Source of the DNA: Methylomonas sp.
GTDB taxonomy: Bacteria; Pseudomonadota; Gammaproteobacteria; Methylococcales; Methylomonadaceae
NCBI GenBank assembly: GCA_002929135.1
Contig: PESC01000054.1
Coordinates: 62,001-126,000, forward strand
Direction: 5' to 3'
Length of the DNA: 64,000 bases
A model generated the notes under the pieces. That model saw only the letters and a program-made list of their open reading frames with translations, made no database searches and had not been told where the DNA came from. Position numbers and translations under genes: made by a program. Shown piece by piece: positions 21,952 through 31,403 of the stretch (its first letter is position 1; every line of letters starts with the position of its first letter).

Positions 21952-23318
21952 GCCAAACCAATCCCGCTCCGCATATTCACATCCTCGGCATCTGCGGCAC
22001 TTTCATGGGCGGGCTTGCCCTGATCGCCCGCGAACTCGGCTACAACGTCAGCGGCTCCGATCACAATGTCTATCCGCCGATGAGTACGCAACTCGAACGC
22101 CAAGGCATACGGCTGATGAGCGGTTACCGGGCTGAAAATCTGGCCGACAAACCCGATCAGGTGGTGATAGGCAATGCCTTGTCGCGCGGCAACCCGGAAG
22201 TGGAGGCGGTGCTAAACCAGGGTTTGCCTTATGTCTCCGGGCCGCAATGGCTGGCCGAGCATGTTCTGCAACACAAATGGGTGCTGGCCGTCGCCGGTAC
22301 TCACGGCAAGACCACAACCACCAGCATGTTGAGCTGGATACTCGACTGCAATGGCTATCAGCCCGGATTTCTGATCGGCGGCATTCCACTGAATTTCGGC
22401 ATTTCCGCCCGGTTGGGCGATTCGGATTTCTTTGTCATCGAAGCCGACGAATACGATTGCGCTTTTTTCGACAAACGCTCCAAATTCGTGCATTACCGGC
22501 CTCGCACCGTCGTGCTGAACAATCTCGAATACGATCACGCCGATATTTTCGACAACCTGGCTGCCATCGAGAAACAGTTCCACCATCTGGTCAGAACCAT
22601 ACCCGGCGAGGGCCAGATCATCACCCCGGTGTGCGAGCCGAATATCGCCAGGGTATTGGCCATGGGTTGCTGGACGCCTGTAGTCAAAACCGCCATAGCC
22701 GACGACGCTACCTGGCAGGCCCGGCTGCTGCAAGCCGACGGCAGTCAGTTCGACGTGGTGTTCGAAGGCCAGCCGCAAGGCCGGGTCGAATGGCCACTGA
22801 CGGGCCGCCACAATGTGTACAACGCGCTGTCGGCCATCGCCGCTGCCCGCCATGTCGGCGTCATGCCGGGCGATGCCATCGCTGCGTTGCAGGGTTTCCA
22901 GAATGTCAAACGGCGCATGGAAGTCATCGTCAGCCGCAACGGCGTCACGGTGTACGACGATTTTGCCCATCATCCGACCGCCATCCGCACCACGCTGGAC
23001 GGCTTGCGTCAGCAGGTCGGCAGCGAAACCATCCTCGCCATCGTCGAACCGCGTTCCAACACCATGCGCCTTGGTATCCATACCCAGGCGCTGGCGGAAT
23101 CGCTGGCACAGGCCGATCGCGCCATCGTTTATCAACCGAGCGATCTGGGCTGGGATATGCGCCAGTTGCTGCAATATGCCAGCAATATCGAGCTGTGCGA
23201 CGATCTGGAGCGCCTGATCGCCACGATCAGGGCGCAGGCGGGCGGGCGCTGTCACGTTGTGCTGATGAGCAACGGCAGTTTCGGCGGCATCTACCAGCGT
23301 CTGCAAGATGAGCTTTGA
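21948..23318 (+). CDS. mpl: UDP-N-acetylmuramate:L-Ala-gamma-D-Glu-meso-DAP ligase
   Basis: A 456-residue Mur-ligase. The N-terminal Rossmann segment HILGICGTFMGGLALIAREL is specific to Mpl as opposed to MurC, and the ATP loop is VAGTHGKTTTTSML. Further signatures are EADEYDCAFFDKRSKFVHY and the C-terminal YDDFAHHPTAIRTTLDGL. Mpl reuses the murein tripeptide from cell-wall turnover by linking it to UDP-MurNAc in the cytoplasm. Start overlaps the ankyrin gene by 4 nt. Confidence 0.96.
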   Translation: MSQTNPAPHIHILGICGTFMGGLALIARELGYNVSGSDHNVYPPMSTQLERQGIRLMSGYRAENLADKPDQVVIGNALSRGNPEVEAVLNQGLPYVSGPQWLAEHVLQHKWVLAVAGTHGKTTTTSMLSWILDCNGYQPGFLIGGIPLNFGISARLGDSDFFVIEADEYDCAFFDKRSKFVHYRPRTVVLNNLEYDHADIFDNLAAIEKQFHHLVRTIPGEGQIITPVCEPNIARVLAMGCWTPVVKTAIADDATWQARLLQADGSQFDVVFEGQPQGRVEWPLTGRHNVYNALSAIAAARHVGVMPGDAIAALQGFQNVKRRMEVIVSRNGVTVYDDFAHHPTAIRTTLDGLRQQVGSETILAIVEPRSNTMRLGIHTQALAESLAQADRAIVYQPSDLGWDMRQLLQYASNIELCDDLERLIATIRAQAGGRCHVVLMSNGSFGGIYQRLQDEL

Positions 23319-23321
23319 GCT

Positions 23322-24860
23322 GTGGTCGCATCCCTGATTGTCTCGCTTTGCCAGCCGTCGTGCTACCCGCATCCGGTCGAGCAGGTCGAGGTGCTGGAGA
23401 CCCATATTTCCTGGGTGCTGCTGGCCGGTGATTACGCCTACAAAATCAAGAAACCGGTCGATTTCGGCTTTCTGGATTTCACCAGGCTGGAGCAACGGCA
23501 TTTTTTCTGTGACGAGGAAATTCGCCTCAACGGTCGCTTCGGCTCCGGTCTTTATCTGGATGTGGTGCCCATAGGCGGCAGTCTGGAAAACCCCATCCTC
23601 GGTCAGCAACCGGCAATTGAATACGCCGTGCGCATGCGCCGGTTTGCCAGCCGGGATTTGCTCGACAACTGTCTGTTGGCGGGGCGGTTGAGCCATCGCC
23701 ATATCGACCATCTGGCCCACGCCATGGCTGAATTTCACCAGGCGCTGCCCGCCGAGGACAGCCCGTTGGCATTTGGCAGCGCCGAGGCCGTGATACAGCC
23801 GGTACGCGACAACATCCGCCAATTGAGTCCGCTGTTGGACGAAAACGCACGGACTTTGCTGAATGCTATCGCCACAGCGAGCGAGCGCGAATGGCAACGC
23901 TGCCGAGCGGCGATAGACCGGCGGCGCAACCAAGGCAGGGTGCGCGAATGCCACGGCGACCTGCATCTGGGCAATATCGTGCTGATCGGCGACCAGCCCT
24001 GTCCGTTCGATGGTATCGAATTCAACGACGCCTTGCGCTGGATCGATGTCATCAGCGACATCGCCTTTCTGCTGATGGATTTGCGTCACTGCCAGCGCCG
24101 CGACCTGGCTTATCGGTTTTTGAACACCTACCTCGAAGTAACCGGCGATTACGACGGCGTGACCTTGCTGGGGTTTTATCAGGCCTACCGTGCCATGGTC
24201 AAAGCCAAGATCGTAGCGCTCAGAGCCGCGCAGAACGGCGCAGTGGCGTGGCACGACCAATGCCGCGCCTACATGGCGCTGGCGCTGGACCTGCTTCATC
24301 CCGGCCAACCCGCCTTGCTGGTGACGCACGGCCTGCCCGGTTGCGGCAAAACGGTGGTCTCCCGCTGTATCGCCGAAAAACTGCCTGCCATACACCTGCG
24401 TTCCGATGTCGAGCGCAAGCGGCTGTTCGGCCTCAAGGCAACCGACCGCGCCCAGGACGGGCAAGCCTTGTACACGGCCTATGCCACCGCAAAAACCTAC
24501 CAATGCCTGGCTCAGTTGAGCAAAACTCTGCTGGCGCAAGGCTGCAAAGTCATCGTCGATGCGGCGTTTTTAAGGCGACGCGAACGCGATGCCTTCGCCT
24601 GCCTGGCACGGGAGCAGGGCGTACCGCTGGTGATCGTGGACATCACCAGCAACGACGCCGTACAGCGCCAACGTCTGCAAAATCGCCGTAACGACGCCTC
24701 CGATGCCGACGAGTCGGTGCTGGATCATTTGCAACGCCAGGCCGAGCCGCTGGCTGACGATGAACGTCAGTATGCCGTCAGCATCAACAATGACAGGGAT
24801 GGGGTGGAGAGTTTATTGGTGGCGGACGACTGGCAGCGATTGAGGCAAAGGCTGGGCTGA
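23322..24860 (+). CDS. Fused aminoglycoside-phosphotransferase-like and P-loop kinase protein
   Basis: A 512-residue two-domain protein. Residues 1-320 resemble small-molecule kinases of the APH class, with the catalytic loop HGDLHLGNIV (211-220) and FDGIEFND for metal binding. Residues 325-512 are a P-loop kinase with Walker A GLPGCGKTV (337-345) and a lid of basic residues. This APH/zeta-toxin-like fusion is common in proteobacteria, but its substrate is unknown. A GTG start is used 3 nt after the mpl stop, without a strong ribosome site, suggesting translational coupling. Confidence 0.8.
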   Translation: MVASLIVSLCQPSCYPHPVEQVEVLETHISWVLLAGDYAYKIKKPVDFGFLDFTRLEQRHFFCDEEIRLNGRFGSGLYLDVVPIGGSLENPILGQQPAIEYAVRMRRFASRDLLDNCLLAGRLSHRHIDHLAHAMAEFHQALPAEDSPLAFGSAEAVIQPVRDNIRQLSPLLDENARTLLNAIATASEREWQRCRAAIDRRRNQGRVRECHGDLHLGNIVLIGDQPCPFDGIEFNDALRWIDVISDIAFLLMDLRHCQRRDLAYRFLNTYLEVTGDYDGVTLLGFYQAYRAMVKAKIVALRAAQNGAVAWHDQCRAYMALALDLLHPGQPALLVTHGLPGCGKTVVSRCIAEKLPAIHLRSDVERKRLFGLKATDRAQDGQALYTAYATAKTYQCLAQLSKTLLAQGCKVIVDAAFLRRRERDAFACLAREQGVPLVIVDITSNDAVQRQRLQNRRNDASDADESVLDHLQRQAEPLADDERQYAVSINNDRDGVESLLVADDWQRLRQRLG

Positions 24861-24888
24861 TCGGGCGTATCAGGCAGGATGCCTTGTT

Positions 24889-24937
24889 GCGCGGGAATGC
24901 AGACCGGGATGCTCTGCGTACCGAGTGCTTGCGCTTT
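24889..24937. repeat. Dispersed palindromic element, copy B (partial)
   Basis: Matches the second half of the element at 10676-10748, from the GGGAATGCAGACCGGGA core through the CTTGCG tail, with substitutions. The first palindrome arm is missing. It lies between the kinase-like gene and the convergent trpG. Confidence 0.6.
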
Positions 24938-25026
24938 GAATAGTTACGGCTGCGATTGTGCGCTCACGATGTGCTTTGTCAGTACCGCCCCGATCTTCCT
25001 TGCGGACGGGTGACATCGCGTACTGA

Positions 25027-25605
25027 CTATCGGGCCAGAAAGTTGCGCAACATGTCGTGTCCATGCTCGGTCAGAATGGATTCGGGGTGAAATTGCACGC
25101 CTTCGATGTCCAGGGTTTTGTGGCGAACGCCCATGATTTCATCGACGTTGCCGTCGTCGTCCTCAGTCCAGGCGGTGATTTCCAGACACGTCGGCAAACT
25201 GGCCTGTTCGATGACCAACGAATGATAACGGGTGGCGGTGAACGGATTGCTCAAGCCGTTGAATACGCCGACATTGGCATGGTGTACCTGCGATACCTTG
25301 CCATGCATGATCTGCTTGGCATGGATGATGTTGCCGCCAAAGGCATATCCTATGCTCTGGTGACCCAGGCAGACACCCAGAATCGGGTATTTACCGGCAT
25401 AACGACGTATGGTTTCAACCGAAATGCCGGCCTCTTTGGGCGTACAGGGGCCAGGCGAAATGACCAGTTTGTCGGGATGCAGGCGCTCGATGTCATCGAC
25501 CGTCACCTCGTCGTTGCGGACCACCTTCACATCGGCACCGAGTTCGCCGAAATACTGCACCAGGTTGTAGGTGAACGAGTCGTAATTATCGATGATCAGC
25601 AGCAT
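25027..25605 (-). CDS. trpG: Anthranilate synthase / aminodeoxychorismate synthase glutamine amidotransferase
   Basis: A 192-residue class I glutamine amidotransferase. The nucleophile is the Cys of [16 protein letters not shown], and the His-Glu pair lies in [13 protein letters not shown]. The N-terminus [20 protein letters not shown] is diagnostic for TrpG/PabA. It supplies ammonia to the chorismate-using partner subunit for tryptophan or folate synthesis. No trpE, trpD or trpC is adjacent. The ATG at 25605 is preferred because AAGGAT lies just upstream; the open frame extends further without family similarity. Confidence 0.93.
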   Translation of the reverse strand: MLLIIDNYDSFTYNLVQYFGELGADVKVVRNDEVTVDDIERLHPDKLVISPGPCTPKEAGISVETIRRYAGKYPILGVCLGHQSIGYAFGGNIIHAKQIMHGKVSQVHHANVGVFNGLSNPFTATRYHSLVIEQASLPTCLEITAWTEDDDGNVDEIMGVRHKTLDIEGVQFHPESILTEHGHDMLRNFLAR

Positions 25606-25765
25606 AGTAGTCTTATCCTTTTGATTCTGTTTATGTCTTCCAGAATCACCGCTGAATCGACACCGGTTTTTCAAGACGCTGGAGACGTTGGCGCAGGCGA
25701 AAAAAAGCCAACCCAGTGAAAGCCGCATTGTCGCATTGCACCGTCACACCAGCAAGGCTTGAAAA

Positions 25766-25795
25766 TTGACAGTCGACAAACTCTTCACGTATCAT
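25766..25795 (+). promoter_or_regulatory. Sigma-70 promoter for rpmH
   Basis: A TTGACA at 25766-25771 and TATCAT at 25790-25795 are separated by 18 nt, about 40 nt before the rpmH start. The -35 box is consensus. Confidence 0.65.
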
Positions 25796-25833
25796 CCGTC
25801 GTCTTTTTTGTACGTTATTTTAGGTCAAACCCC

Positions 25834-25968
25834 ATGAAAAGAACTTACCAGCCCAGCAAACTGAAACGTGCCAGAACACACGGTTTTCGTGCCCGCATGG
25901 CAACCGTCGGTGGCCGCAGAGTAATCAACGCACGCAGAGCGAAAGGCCGCGCGTCATTGACCGTTTGA
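25834..25968 (+). CDS. rpmH: Large ribosomal subunit protein bL34
   Basis: A 44-residue protein with the full bL34 sequence pattern: [20 protein letters not shown] at the start and [10 protein letters not shown] at the end. It binds 23S rRNA in the 50S subunit. The ATG at 25834 gives the standard length; the longer frame upstream covers the promoter. It is followed after 1 nt by rnpA. Confidence 0.98.
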   Translation: MKRTYQPSKLKRARTHGFRARMATVGGRRVINARRAKGRASLTV

Positions 25969-25969
25969 G

Positions 25970-26335
25970 TTGGCGGCGAAACCTTTCGGCTTTCCCGTCG
26001 AACATCGGCTCAGGACGCCCGCCGATTACAAAAGGGTATTTTCCAACCCCGTAAAAGTCAGTGATCGATATTTCACGGTGTTAGCGACGTCCAGTCCGGC
26101 CAGTCAATCGAGGCTGGGCTTGGCCATCGCAAAAAAATCCATTAAAAAAGCGGTCGAAAGAAACCGAATAAAGCGTACTGTCAGAGAAAGTTTCCGACAG
26201 CAGCAAATCATCAACAACAGAGACATTGTCGTTTTGGCGCGCAGCGATGCAGCAAAGGCCACTGCAAGTAACTTGAGAGCGTCACTGGAAAGACATTGGC
26301 TCGAATTGGCAAATCGATGCGATTCCTGCTCATAA
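25970..26335 (+). CDS. rnpA: Ribonuclease P protein component
   Basis: A 121-residue basic protein with the RNase P signature [20 protein letters not shown] (the RNR motif) and an N-terminal [20 protein letters not shown]. It binds the RNase P RNA to mature tRNA 5' ends. A TTG start one base after the rpmH stop gives the best length, consistent with the tight rpmH-rnpA coupling of other gammaproteobacteria. Confidence 0.95.
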   Translation: MAAKPFGFPVEHRLRTPADYKRVFSNPVKVSDRYFTVLATSSPASQSRLGLAIAKKSIKKAVERNRIKRTVRESFRQQQIINNRDIVVLARSDAAKATASNLRASLERHWLELANRCDSCS

Positions 26336-26538
26336 GCCTGATAAAGGTTTACCAATACGCCATAAGCCCACTTCTGGGGCCTAGATGCCGTTTCTATCCA
26401 ACATGTTCCAGCTACGGCCTGGAAGCCATCCAGCGGCATGGCGTAGCCAAAGGTGGCTACCTCACGCTACGACGCTTGTTGAAATGCCACCCTTTTCACG
26501 AAGGCGGCTTTGATCCCGTTCCGGAAAAATTTGAGTGA
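26317..26538 (+). CDS. yidD: Membrane protein insertion efficiency factor YidD
   Basis: A 73-residue protein with an amphipathic N-terminus and the family block [20 protein letters not shown], then [14 protein letters not shown]. It assists YidC-mediated insertion at the inner membrane. ATG 26317 overlaps rnpA by 19 nt, the usual arrangement; an in-frame start 7 codons earlier is less likely. Confidence 0.94.
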   Translation: MRFLLISLIKVYQYAISPLLGPRCRFYPTCSSYGLEAIQRHGVAKGGYLTLRRLLKCHPFHEGGFDPVPEKFE

Positions 26539-26544
26539 ATACCG

Positions 26545-28269
26545 ATGGATAACATTAGATTTGTACTGGTCATGGCGATGCTGATGATCTCCTACCTGCT
26601 GTGGGAAGCCTGGCAGATCGATTACGGCCCCAAGCCCCAGGCCATCATCACCGACACACCAACACTCAGCGACAATGCCGCGAAAACGGTCGGCGCTCAA
26701 GTCGGCGCAACCGGAAACGATCAAGGCGCCAACCAGCCCGCGCCCGGTACGGCGGTGGTATCCACAGAAAAAATCATCACGGTCAAAACCGACGTCATCC
26801 ATCTGGAAATCGACACCGTGGGCGGCACGCTGCGCAATCTCGATCTGATTCAGTACCCCACTGAAAAAGTCAACACCTGGGTAAACCAAGCTTACAGACT
26901 GGTCGGCCTTGAGCCTCCCGAAAAAGACTTGTCGCCCATCCGCCTGTTCAACAGCAGCCCTGATGCGCTCTATCTTGCTCAAAGCGGCCTGGTTGCCAGC
27001 AGCAACGTTCCTGCCGCACCGGATCATCACGCCACTTACCGGGCCGACAAAACCGAATACCTGCTCCAGGATAATGAAAACGAATTGCGGGTCGCGCTGA
27101 ACTGGGTCAATCCGCAAGGCCTCGATGTCACCAAAACCTATGTATTCAAACGCGGCACCTACGCCGTCAACCTGGAACACAAAGTATCCAATCGAACCGG
27201 CAAAACCTGGTCAGGCAAACAATACAGCCAACTGACGCGTGCGTTTTACGCCGACCAAGACAACACCGGCAACTTTATCCGCACATTTTCTGGTGGCGTC
27301 GTTTACACCGAAAAAGACAAGTTCAGAAAAATCGCCTACGACGACATGGCAGATGACAATCTCGATGTCTCCAGCAAAGGCGGCTGGAGCGGTATGATTC
27401 AACATTACTTCGCCGCCGCATGGATACCGCCTGCCGAACTGGAAAGTCATTTCTACACCAAGGCATTGGCCGATTCCCGCTACATCATCGGCTCCTTCAC
27501 GCCGGACATGACGATCGAATCCGGCAGCGACGGCGTATTCGCCACCACATTGTTCGCTGGTCCCAAAATCCAGCCGGTCATGGAGGCGCTGGCGCCGGGA
27601 CTGGAACTGACGGTCGACTATAGCTGGCTGACTTTCATTGCCAAAATGATCTACTGGCTGCTGATCCAGATTCAAGGCGTCGTCAGCAACTGGGGTGTCG
27701 CGATTCTGGGCGTCACCTTCATCATCAAGGCCCTGTTCTTCAAATTATCGAAGACCAGCTTCCAGTCGATGGCGAAAATGCGCAAAATCCAGCCCAAACT
27801 CAAAGAGTTGCAGGAACGCTACGCCGACGATCGCCAGAAATTCAACACCGAAATGATGGCGATGTACAAGCGCGAGAAAGTCAACCCGCTGGGCGGCTGC
27901 TTGCCTATCATGGTGCAAATACCCGTGTTCATCTCGCTGTATTGGGTACTGATCGAAACCGTGGAACTGCGTCAGGCCCACTTTGCGCTATGGATACAGG
28001 ACCTGTCGGCACAAGACCCGTTCTACCTGCTGCCCATCCTGTACGGCATCACCATGAAAATTCAGCAAGGCCTGAACCCGGCGCCGATAGACCCGCTGCA
28101 AGCCAAAGTCATGCAGATGTTCCCCATCGTATTCACCGTATTCTTCCTGTTCTTCCCGTCGGGTCTGGTGCTGTACTGGATATGCAACAACAGTCTGTCC
28201 ATCATCCAGCAGTGGTACATCACCAAACACATTCTCGAAGAAGACCCGCACGCCAAGTCCCATGCGTGA
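26545..28269 (+). CDS. yidC: Membrane protein insertase YidC
   Basis: A 574-residue insertase of the long gram-negative type. An N-terminal transmembrane helix (FVLVMAMLMISYLLWEAWQI) is followed by a linker, the large periplasmic beta domain (about 80-330), and five conserved C-terminal helices with GVAILGVTFIIKALFFKLSK, the cytoplasmic loop MAKMRKIQPKLKELQERYAD, and NPLGGCLPIMVQIPVFISLY. It inserts and folds inner-membrane proteins alone or with SecYEG. It lies 6 nt after yidD and overlaps mnmE by 8 nt. Confidence 0.97.
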   Translation: MDNIRFVLVMAMLMISYLLWEAWQIDYGPKPQAIITDTPTLSDNAAKTVGAQVGATGNDQGANQPAPGTAVVSTEKIITVKTDVIHLEIDTVGGTLRNLDLIQYPTEKVNTWVNQAYRLVGLEPPEKDLSPIRLFNSSPDALYLAQSGLVASSNVPAAPDHHATYRADKTEYLLQDNENELRVALNWVNPQGLDVTKTYVFKRGTYAVNLEHKVSNRTGKTWSGKQYSQLTRAFYADQDNTGNFIRTFSGGVVYTEKDKFRKIAYDDMADDNLDVSSKGGWSGMIQHYFAAAWIPPAELESHFYTKALADSRYIIGSFTPDMTIESGSDGVFATTLFAGPKIQPVMEALAPGLELTVDYSWLTFIAKMIYWLLIQIQGVVSNWGVAILGVTFIIKALFFKLSKTSFQSMAKMRKIQPKLKELQERYADDRQKFNTEMMAMYKREKVNPLGGCLPIMVQIPVFISLYWVLIETVELRQAHFALWIQDLSAQDPFYLLPILYGITMKIQQGLNPAPIDPLQAKVMQMFPIVFTVFFLFFPSGLVLYWICNNSLSIIQQWYITKHILEEDPHAKSHA

Positions 28270-29605
28270 CGGCGACACCCTCGCCGCAATAGCGACGCCG
28301 CCCGGCAACGGCGGCGTCGGCATCATCCGCCTTTCCGGCCCCCTGGCCGAACCCATCGCCCGTTCACTGAGCGGCAAACGCCCCAAACCACGATACGCCC
28401 ACTTCCGCCACTTCCGCGACGCCGATGGCAAGCTCATCGACAGCGGCCTGCTGCTCTACTTCCCTGCACCGCAATCCTTCACCGGCGAAGACATCGTCGA
28501 ACTACATGGCCACGGCGGCAGCGTCATACTGGACATGCTGATGCGCCGTGTACTCGAACTGGGTGCCCGCCCGGCCAATCCGGGCGAATTCAGCCAGCGC
28601 GCCTTCCTCAACGGCAAAATCGACCTGGCCCAGGCCGAAGCCATCGCCGACCTGATAAGCGCCGGTACCGAACATGCCGTCCGATCAGCGCAGCAATCGC
28701 TGCAAGGCGTATTTTCCAGACACATCCACCACCTGACAGACGAACTCATCGAACTGCGCGTGTACATCGAAGCCGCCATCGACTTCGTCGACGAAGCCAT
28801 CGATTTCCTGGGCGATGGTGTCGTCGCAAACCGCATTGTCCAATTGCAACAACGCCTCCACCAAATACTCGCAACCGCCCGGCAAGGCCGTTTGCTGCAC
28901 GACGGCATTTCCGTCGCCCTGGCGGGCAAACCCAATGTCGGCAAATCCAGCCTGCTCAATGCATTGGCCGGATTTGATGCCGCCATCGTCACCGACATCG
29001 CAGGCACCACACGCGATGTCCTGCGCGAACGCATCCAGATCGACGGCATGCCCTTGCACATCATCGACACCGCCGGTCTGCGAAACAGTGACAACATCGT
29101 CGAACAGGAAGGCATCCGGCGCGCGCACCTCGAAATCGAAAAAGCCGACAAGATACTATTGCTGCTGGACAGTACGGCACAAACCGAGACAGACCCTGTA
29201 GACGACACCCTGATAGACAGCAACCGTGCAATCACCCGCATATTCAACAAAATCGACATCTCAGGCGTGCCGCCCCAAATACTCGAAACCCCGCAAGGCA
29301 CCAGCATTTACCTGTCCGCCAAAACCGGCGCCGGGCTTGACCTATTGCAACAGCATCTGAAACAAAGCGTCGGCTTTGGCGAAACCCAGGAAAACACCTT
29401 CGTCGCACGGCGACGCCACATCACCGCCCTGGAAAATGCGCTGGCCTCCGTCAACCAAGCCGCAAACCAGATGCAACACCACGCCCACGAACTGGTCGCC
29501 GAGGAACTCAAGCTGGCCCAAAACAGCCTCGGCACCATCACCGGCGAATTCAGCACCGACGACCTCCTGGGTGAAATTTTTGGTAGCTTCTGTATCGGGA
29601 AATAA
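28262..29605 (+). CDS. mnmE: tRNA uridine-5-carboxymethylaminomethyl(34) synthesis GTPase
   Basis: A 447-residue GTPase. The N-terminal formyl-tetrahydrofolate-binding domain begins DTLAAIATPPGNGGVGIIRL. The G domain holds ALAGKPNVGKSSLLNAL (G1), DIAGTTRD (G2) and IIDTAGLR (G3). The protein ends in FCIGK, whose Cys is invariant. With MnmG it modifies wobble uridine 34 of certain tRNAs. mnmG does not follow in this window; glmU does, after a 375-nt gap. Confidence 0.97.
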   Translation: MRDGDTLAAIATPPGNGGVGIIRLSGPLAEPIARSLSGKRPKPRYAHFRHFRDADGKLIDSGLLLYFPAPQSFTGEDIVELHGHGGSVILDMLMRRVLELGARPANPGEFSQRAFLNGKIDLAQAEAIADLISAGTEHAVRSAQQSLQGVFSRHIHHLTDELIELRVYIEAAIDFVDEAIDFLGDGVVANRIVQLQQRLHQILATARQGRLLHDGISVALAGKPNVGKSSLLNALAGFDAAIVTDIAGTTRDVLRERIQIDGMPLHIIDTAGLRNSDNIVEQEGIRRAHLEIEKADKILLLLDSTAQTETDPVDDTLIDSNRAITRIFNKIDISGVPPQILETPQGTSIYLSAKTGAGLDLLQQHLKQSVGFGETQENTFVARRRHITALENALASVNQAANQMQHHAHELVAEELKLAQNSLGTITGEFSTDDLLGEIFGSFCIGK

Positions 29606-29980
29606 ATTCCTTATATATCAATGCCTTGCCAGGACGCGTTCTTCTTTTCGTAACTGCTCGCCCAAAAAATCAAAACACGCTTGACAGGTTTTTGGCGACA
29701 AAAATCGGATCGGTATGGGTTGCCACGGAGATCATGGGAACCAGGAACCAGAAAAAACCAGAAAAAATCACTAAATTACGTTCGTTCGCACTGTAGGCCT
29801 ATCGAAGGCGGGACGAGAAAATCCGGGCACACACTGCGCCAAACCATTTTTGCTCCGACCGTGCTCAACACGACGGTTTGGCGGGAAAAGCCATTCCGGG
29901 TTTGTTTTTGGCGAAGCAGAGGCCAAGGATGAGACGAAACCGCTTGCACTGAACAATTATCTGTTTTTTAAGGAGGATAC
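29606..29980. other. Intergenic region between mnmE and glmU
   Basis: No gene, tRNA or riboswitch is recognised here. A minus-strand frame at 29771-29956 is open but has no ribosome site or recognisable domain. An inverted repeat (CCAAACC near 29837, GGTTTGG near 29875) encloses a second GC-rich complementarity and could form a branched RNA hairpin. A strong ribosome site (AAGGAGG) precedes glmU. Confidence 0.6.
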
Positions 29981-31402
29981 ATGACGATAAAAACCATCAT
30001 ACTGGCGGCAGGCCAAGGGACGAGGATGCGATCGTCTCGTCCCAAGGTGCTGCATGAAATCGCTAACAAGCCCTTGGTGCAGCACGTTTATGAAACGGCC
30101 AAGTCGCTGAAAGGCAGCGAAGTCTACATCGTGTACGGCCATGGCGGCGAAGCCGTCAAGCAAAGCCTGAGCCGTCTGGACGCCATCTGGGTCGAGCAGA
30201 AACAGCAGCTCGGCACTGGTCATGCCGTTCAGCAAGTCATACACCATGTCGACGAAGGCGACACCGTGCTGATTCTTTACGGCGACGTGCCGCTGCTGAA
30301 AGCCGAAACCCTGCGCACGCTGTTGGCCAAAGTCAGCCCGACCTCGCTGGCCTTGCTGACGGTCACGTTGGACGACCCGACCGGCTATGGGCGCATCGTG
30401 CGCGACCAGCATCATGCTGTCCGCCGTATCGTCGAACACAAAGACGCCAGCGCAGCCGAACGCCTCATCAACGAAGGCAATACCGGTATTTTGGCCTGCA
30501 ACGGCGGCCAACTGATTCAATGGTTGTCGCGCTTGAGCAACAATAACGCCCAGAACGAATACTACCTGACCGACATCATCGAAATGGCGGTTGCCGATGG
30601 CCTGACCATAGCCACCGCGCAAGCCGCCAGTGCCGATGAGGTGCTGGGCGTCAACAATCGTGAGCAACTGGCTCATCTGGAGCGCGTCTATCAGTTCGAG
30701 CGGGCACGGATGCTGATGGCCCAAGGCGTGACGCTGCGCGATCCTGCCCGCGTCGATGTGCGCGGTGAATTCGCTGAATTGGGACAGGACATCGACATCG
30801 ACATCAACGTCATTTTCGAAGGCGTCAACCGCATCGCTTCCAATGTAAAAATCGGCCCGAACTGCCTCATCAAAAATGCCACCATCGCCGATGGTGTTGA
30901 AATTCTCAGTCACAGCGTGATCGAAGACGCCAGCATCGGCGCTGGCAGCCGCATCGGGCCGTTTGCCCGCATCCGCCCGCAAACCGAGCTGGCCGAGCAT
31001 GTTCACATCGGCAATTTCGTCGAAATCAAGAAATCCAGCGTCGCCAGTGGCAGCAAGATCAATCATCTGAGCTACATTGGCGACAGCGAGATTGGCGCCA
31101 GTGTCAACGTGGGCGCTGGCACCATCACCTGCAATTACGATGGCGCCAATAAATTCAAAACCGTGATCGAAGACGGCGCCTTCATCGGCTCCGACACCCA
31201 ACTGGTTGCACCGGTTACCATCGGCAAGAACGCCACCATAGGTGCAGGCTCGACCATCACCCAGAATACGCCAGCCGAGCAACTAACCTTGAGTCGGGTC
31301 AAACAGGTGTCGGTACCGAGCTGGCAACGCCCAGTCAAGGCCCAAGATGCCGTAGGCAATTTGCCGCACGGTTCAGAGACAGATAAATCAAAGGAGAAAT
31401 GA
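29981..31402 (+). CDS. glmU: Bifunctional N-acetylglucosamine-1-P uridyltransferase / glucosamine-1-P acetyltransferase
   Basis: A 473-residue two-domain enzyme. The N-terminal uridyltransferase begins [20 protein letters not shown], the nucleotidyl-transferase loop, with GDVPLL further on. From about residue 250 there is a left-handed beta helix with hexapeptide repeats and the acetyltransferase block [20 protein letters not shown]. It makes UDP-GlcNAc for murein and lipopolysaccharide. An excellent ribosome site (AAGGAGG) lies upstream. glmS begins 1 nt after its stop, so the two are cotranscribed. Confidence 0.97.
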   Translation: MTIKTIILAAGQGTRMRSSRPKVLHEIANKPLVQHVYETAKSLKGSEVYIVYGHGGEAVKQSLSRLDAIWVEQKQQLGTGHAVQQVIHHVDEGDTVLILYGDVPLLKAETLRTLLAKVSPTSLALLTVTLDDPTGYGRIVRDQHHAVRRIVEHKDASAAERLINEGNTGILACNGGQLIQWLSRLSNNNAQNEYYLTDIIEMAVADGLTIATAQAASADEVLGVNNREQLAHLERVYQFERARMLMAQGVTLRDPARVDVRGEFAELGQDIDIDINVIFEGVNRIASNVKIGPNCLIKNATIADGVEILSHSVIEDASIGAGSRIGPFARIRPQTELAEHVHIGNFVEIKKSSVASGSKINHLSYIGDSEIGASVNVGAGTITCNYDGANKFKTVIEDGAFIGSDTQLVAPVTIGKNATIGAGSTITQNTPAEQLTLSRVKQVSVPSWQRPVKAQDAVGNLPHGSETDKSKEK

Positions 31403-31403
31403 T

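Noticed and set aside
22212-24539. A 775-codon open frame on the minus strand opposite mpl and the kinase-like gene
   Set aside because: It lies antisense to two genes with clear catalytic motifs, shows no domain, is rich in His, Gln, Asp and Val as expected from antisense of GC-rich codons, and has no ribosome site.
25606-25833. Chromosome origin next to rpmH
   Set aside because: No cluster of DnaA boxes and no dnaA or gidA neighbour; only a normal rpmH promoter is seen.
29771-29956. A possible 61-residue minus-strand gene in the mnmE-glmU gap
   Set aside because: No ribosome site, no recognisable domain, and it overlaps an inverted repeat; treated as non-coding.
31403-31403. glmS ribozyme or riboswitch
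   Set aside because: Only one base separates glmU and glmS, leaving no leader.
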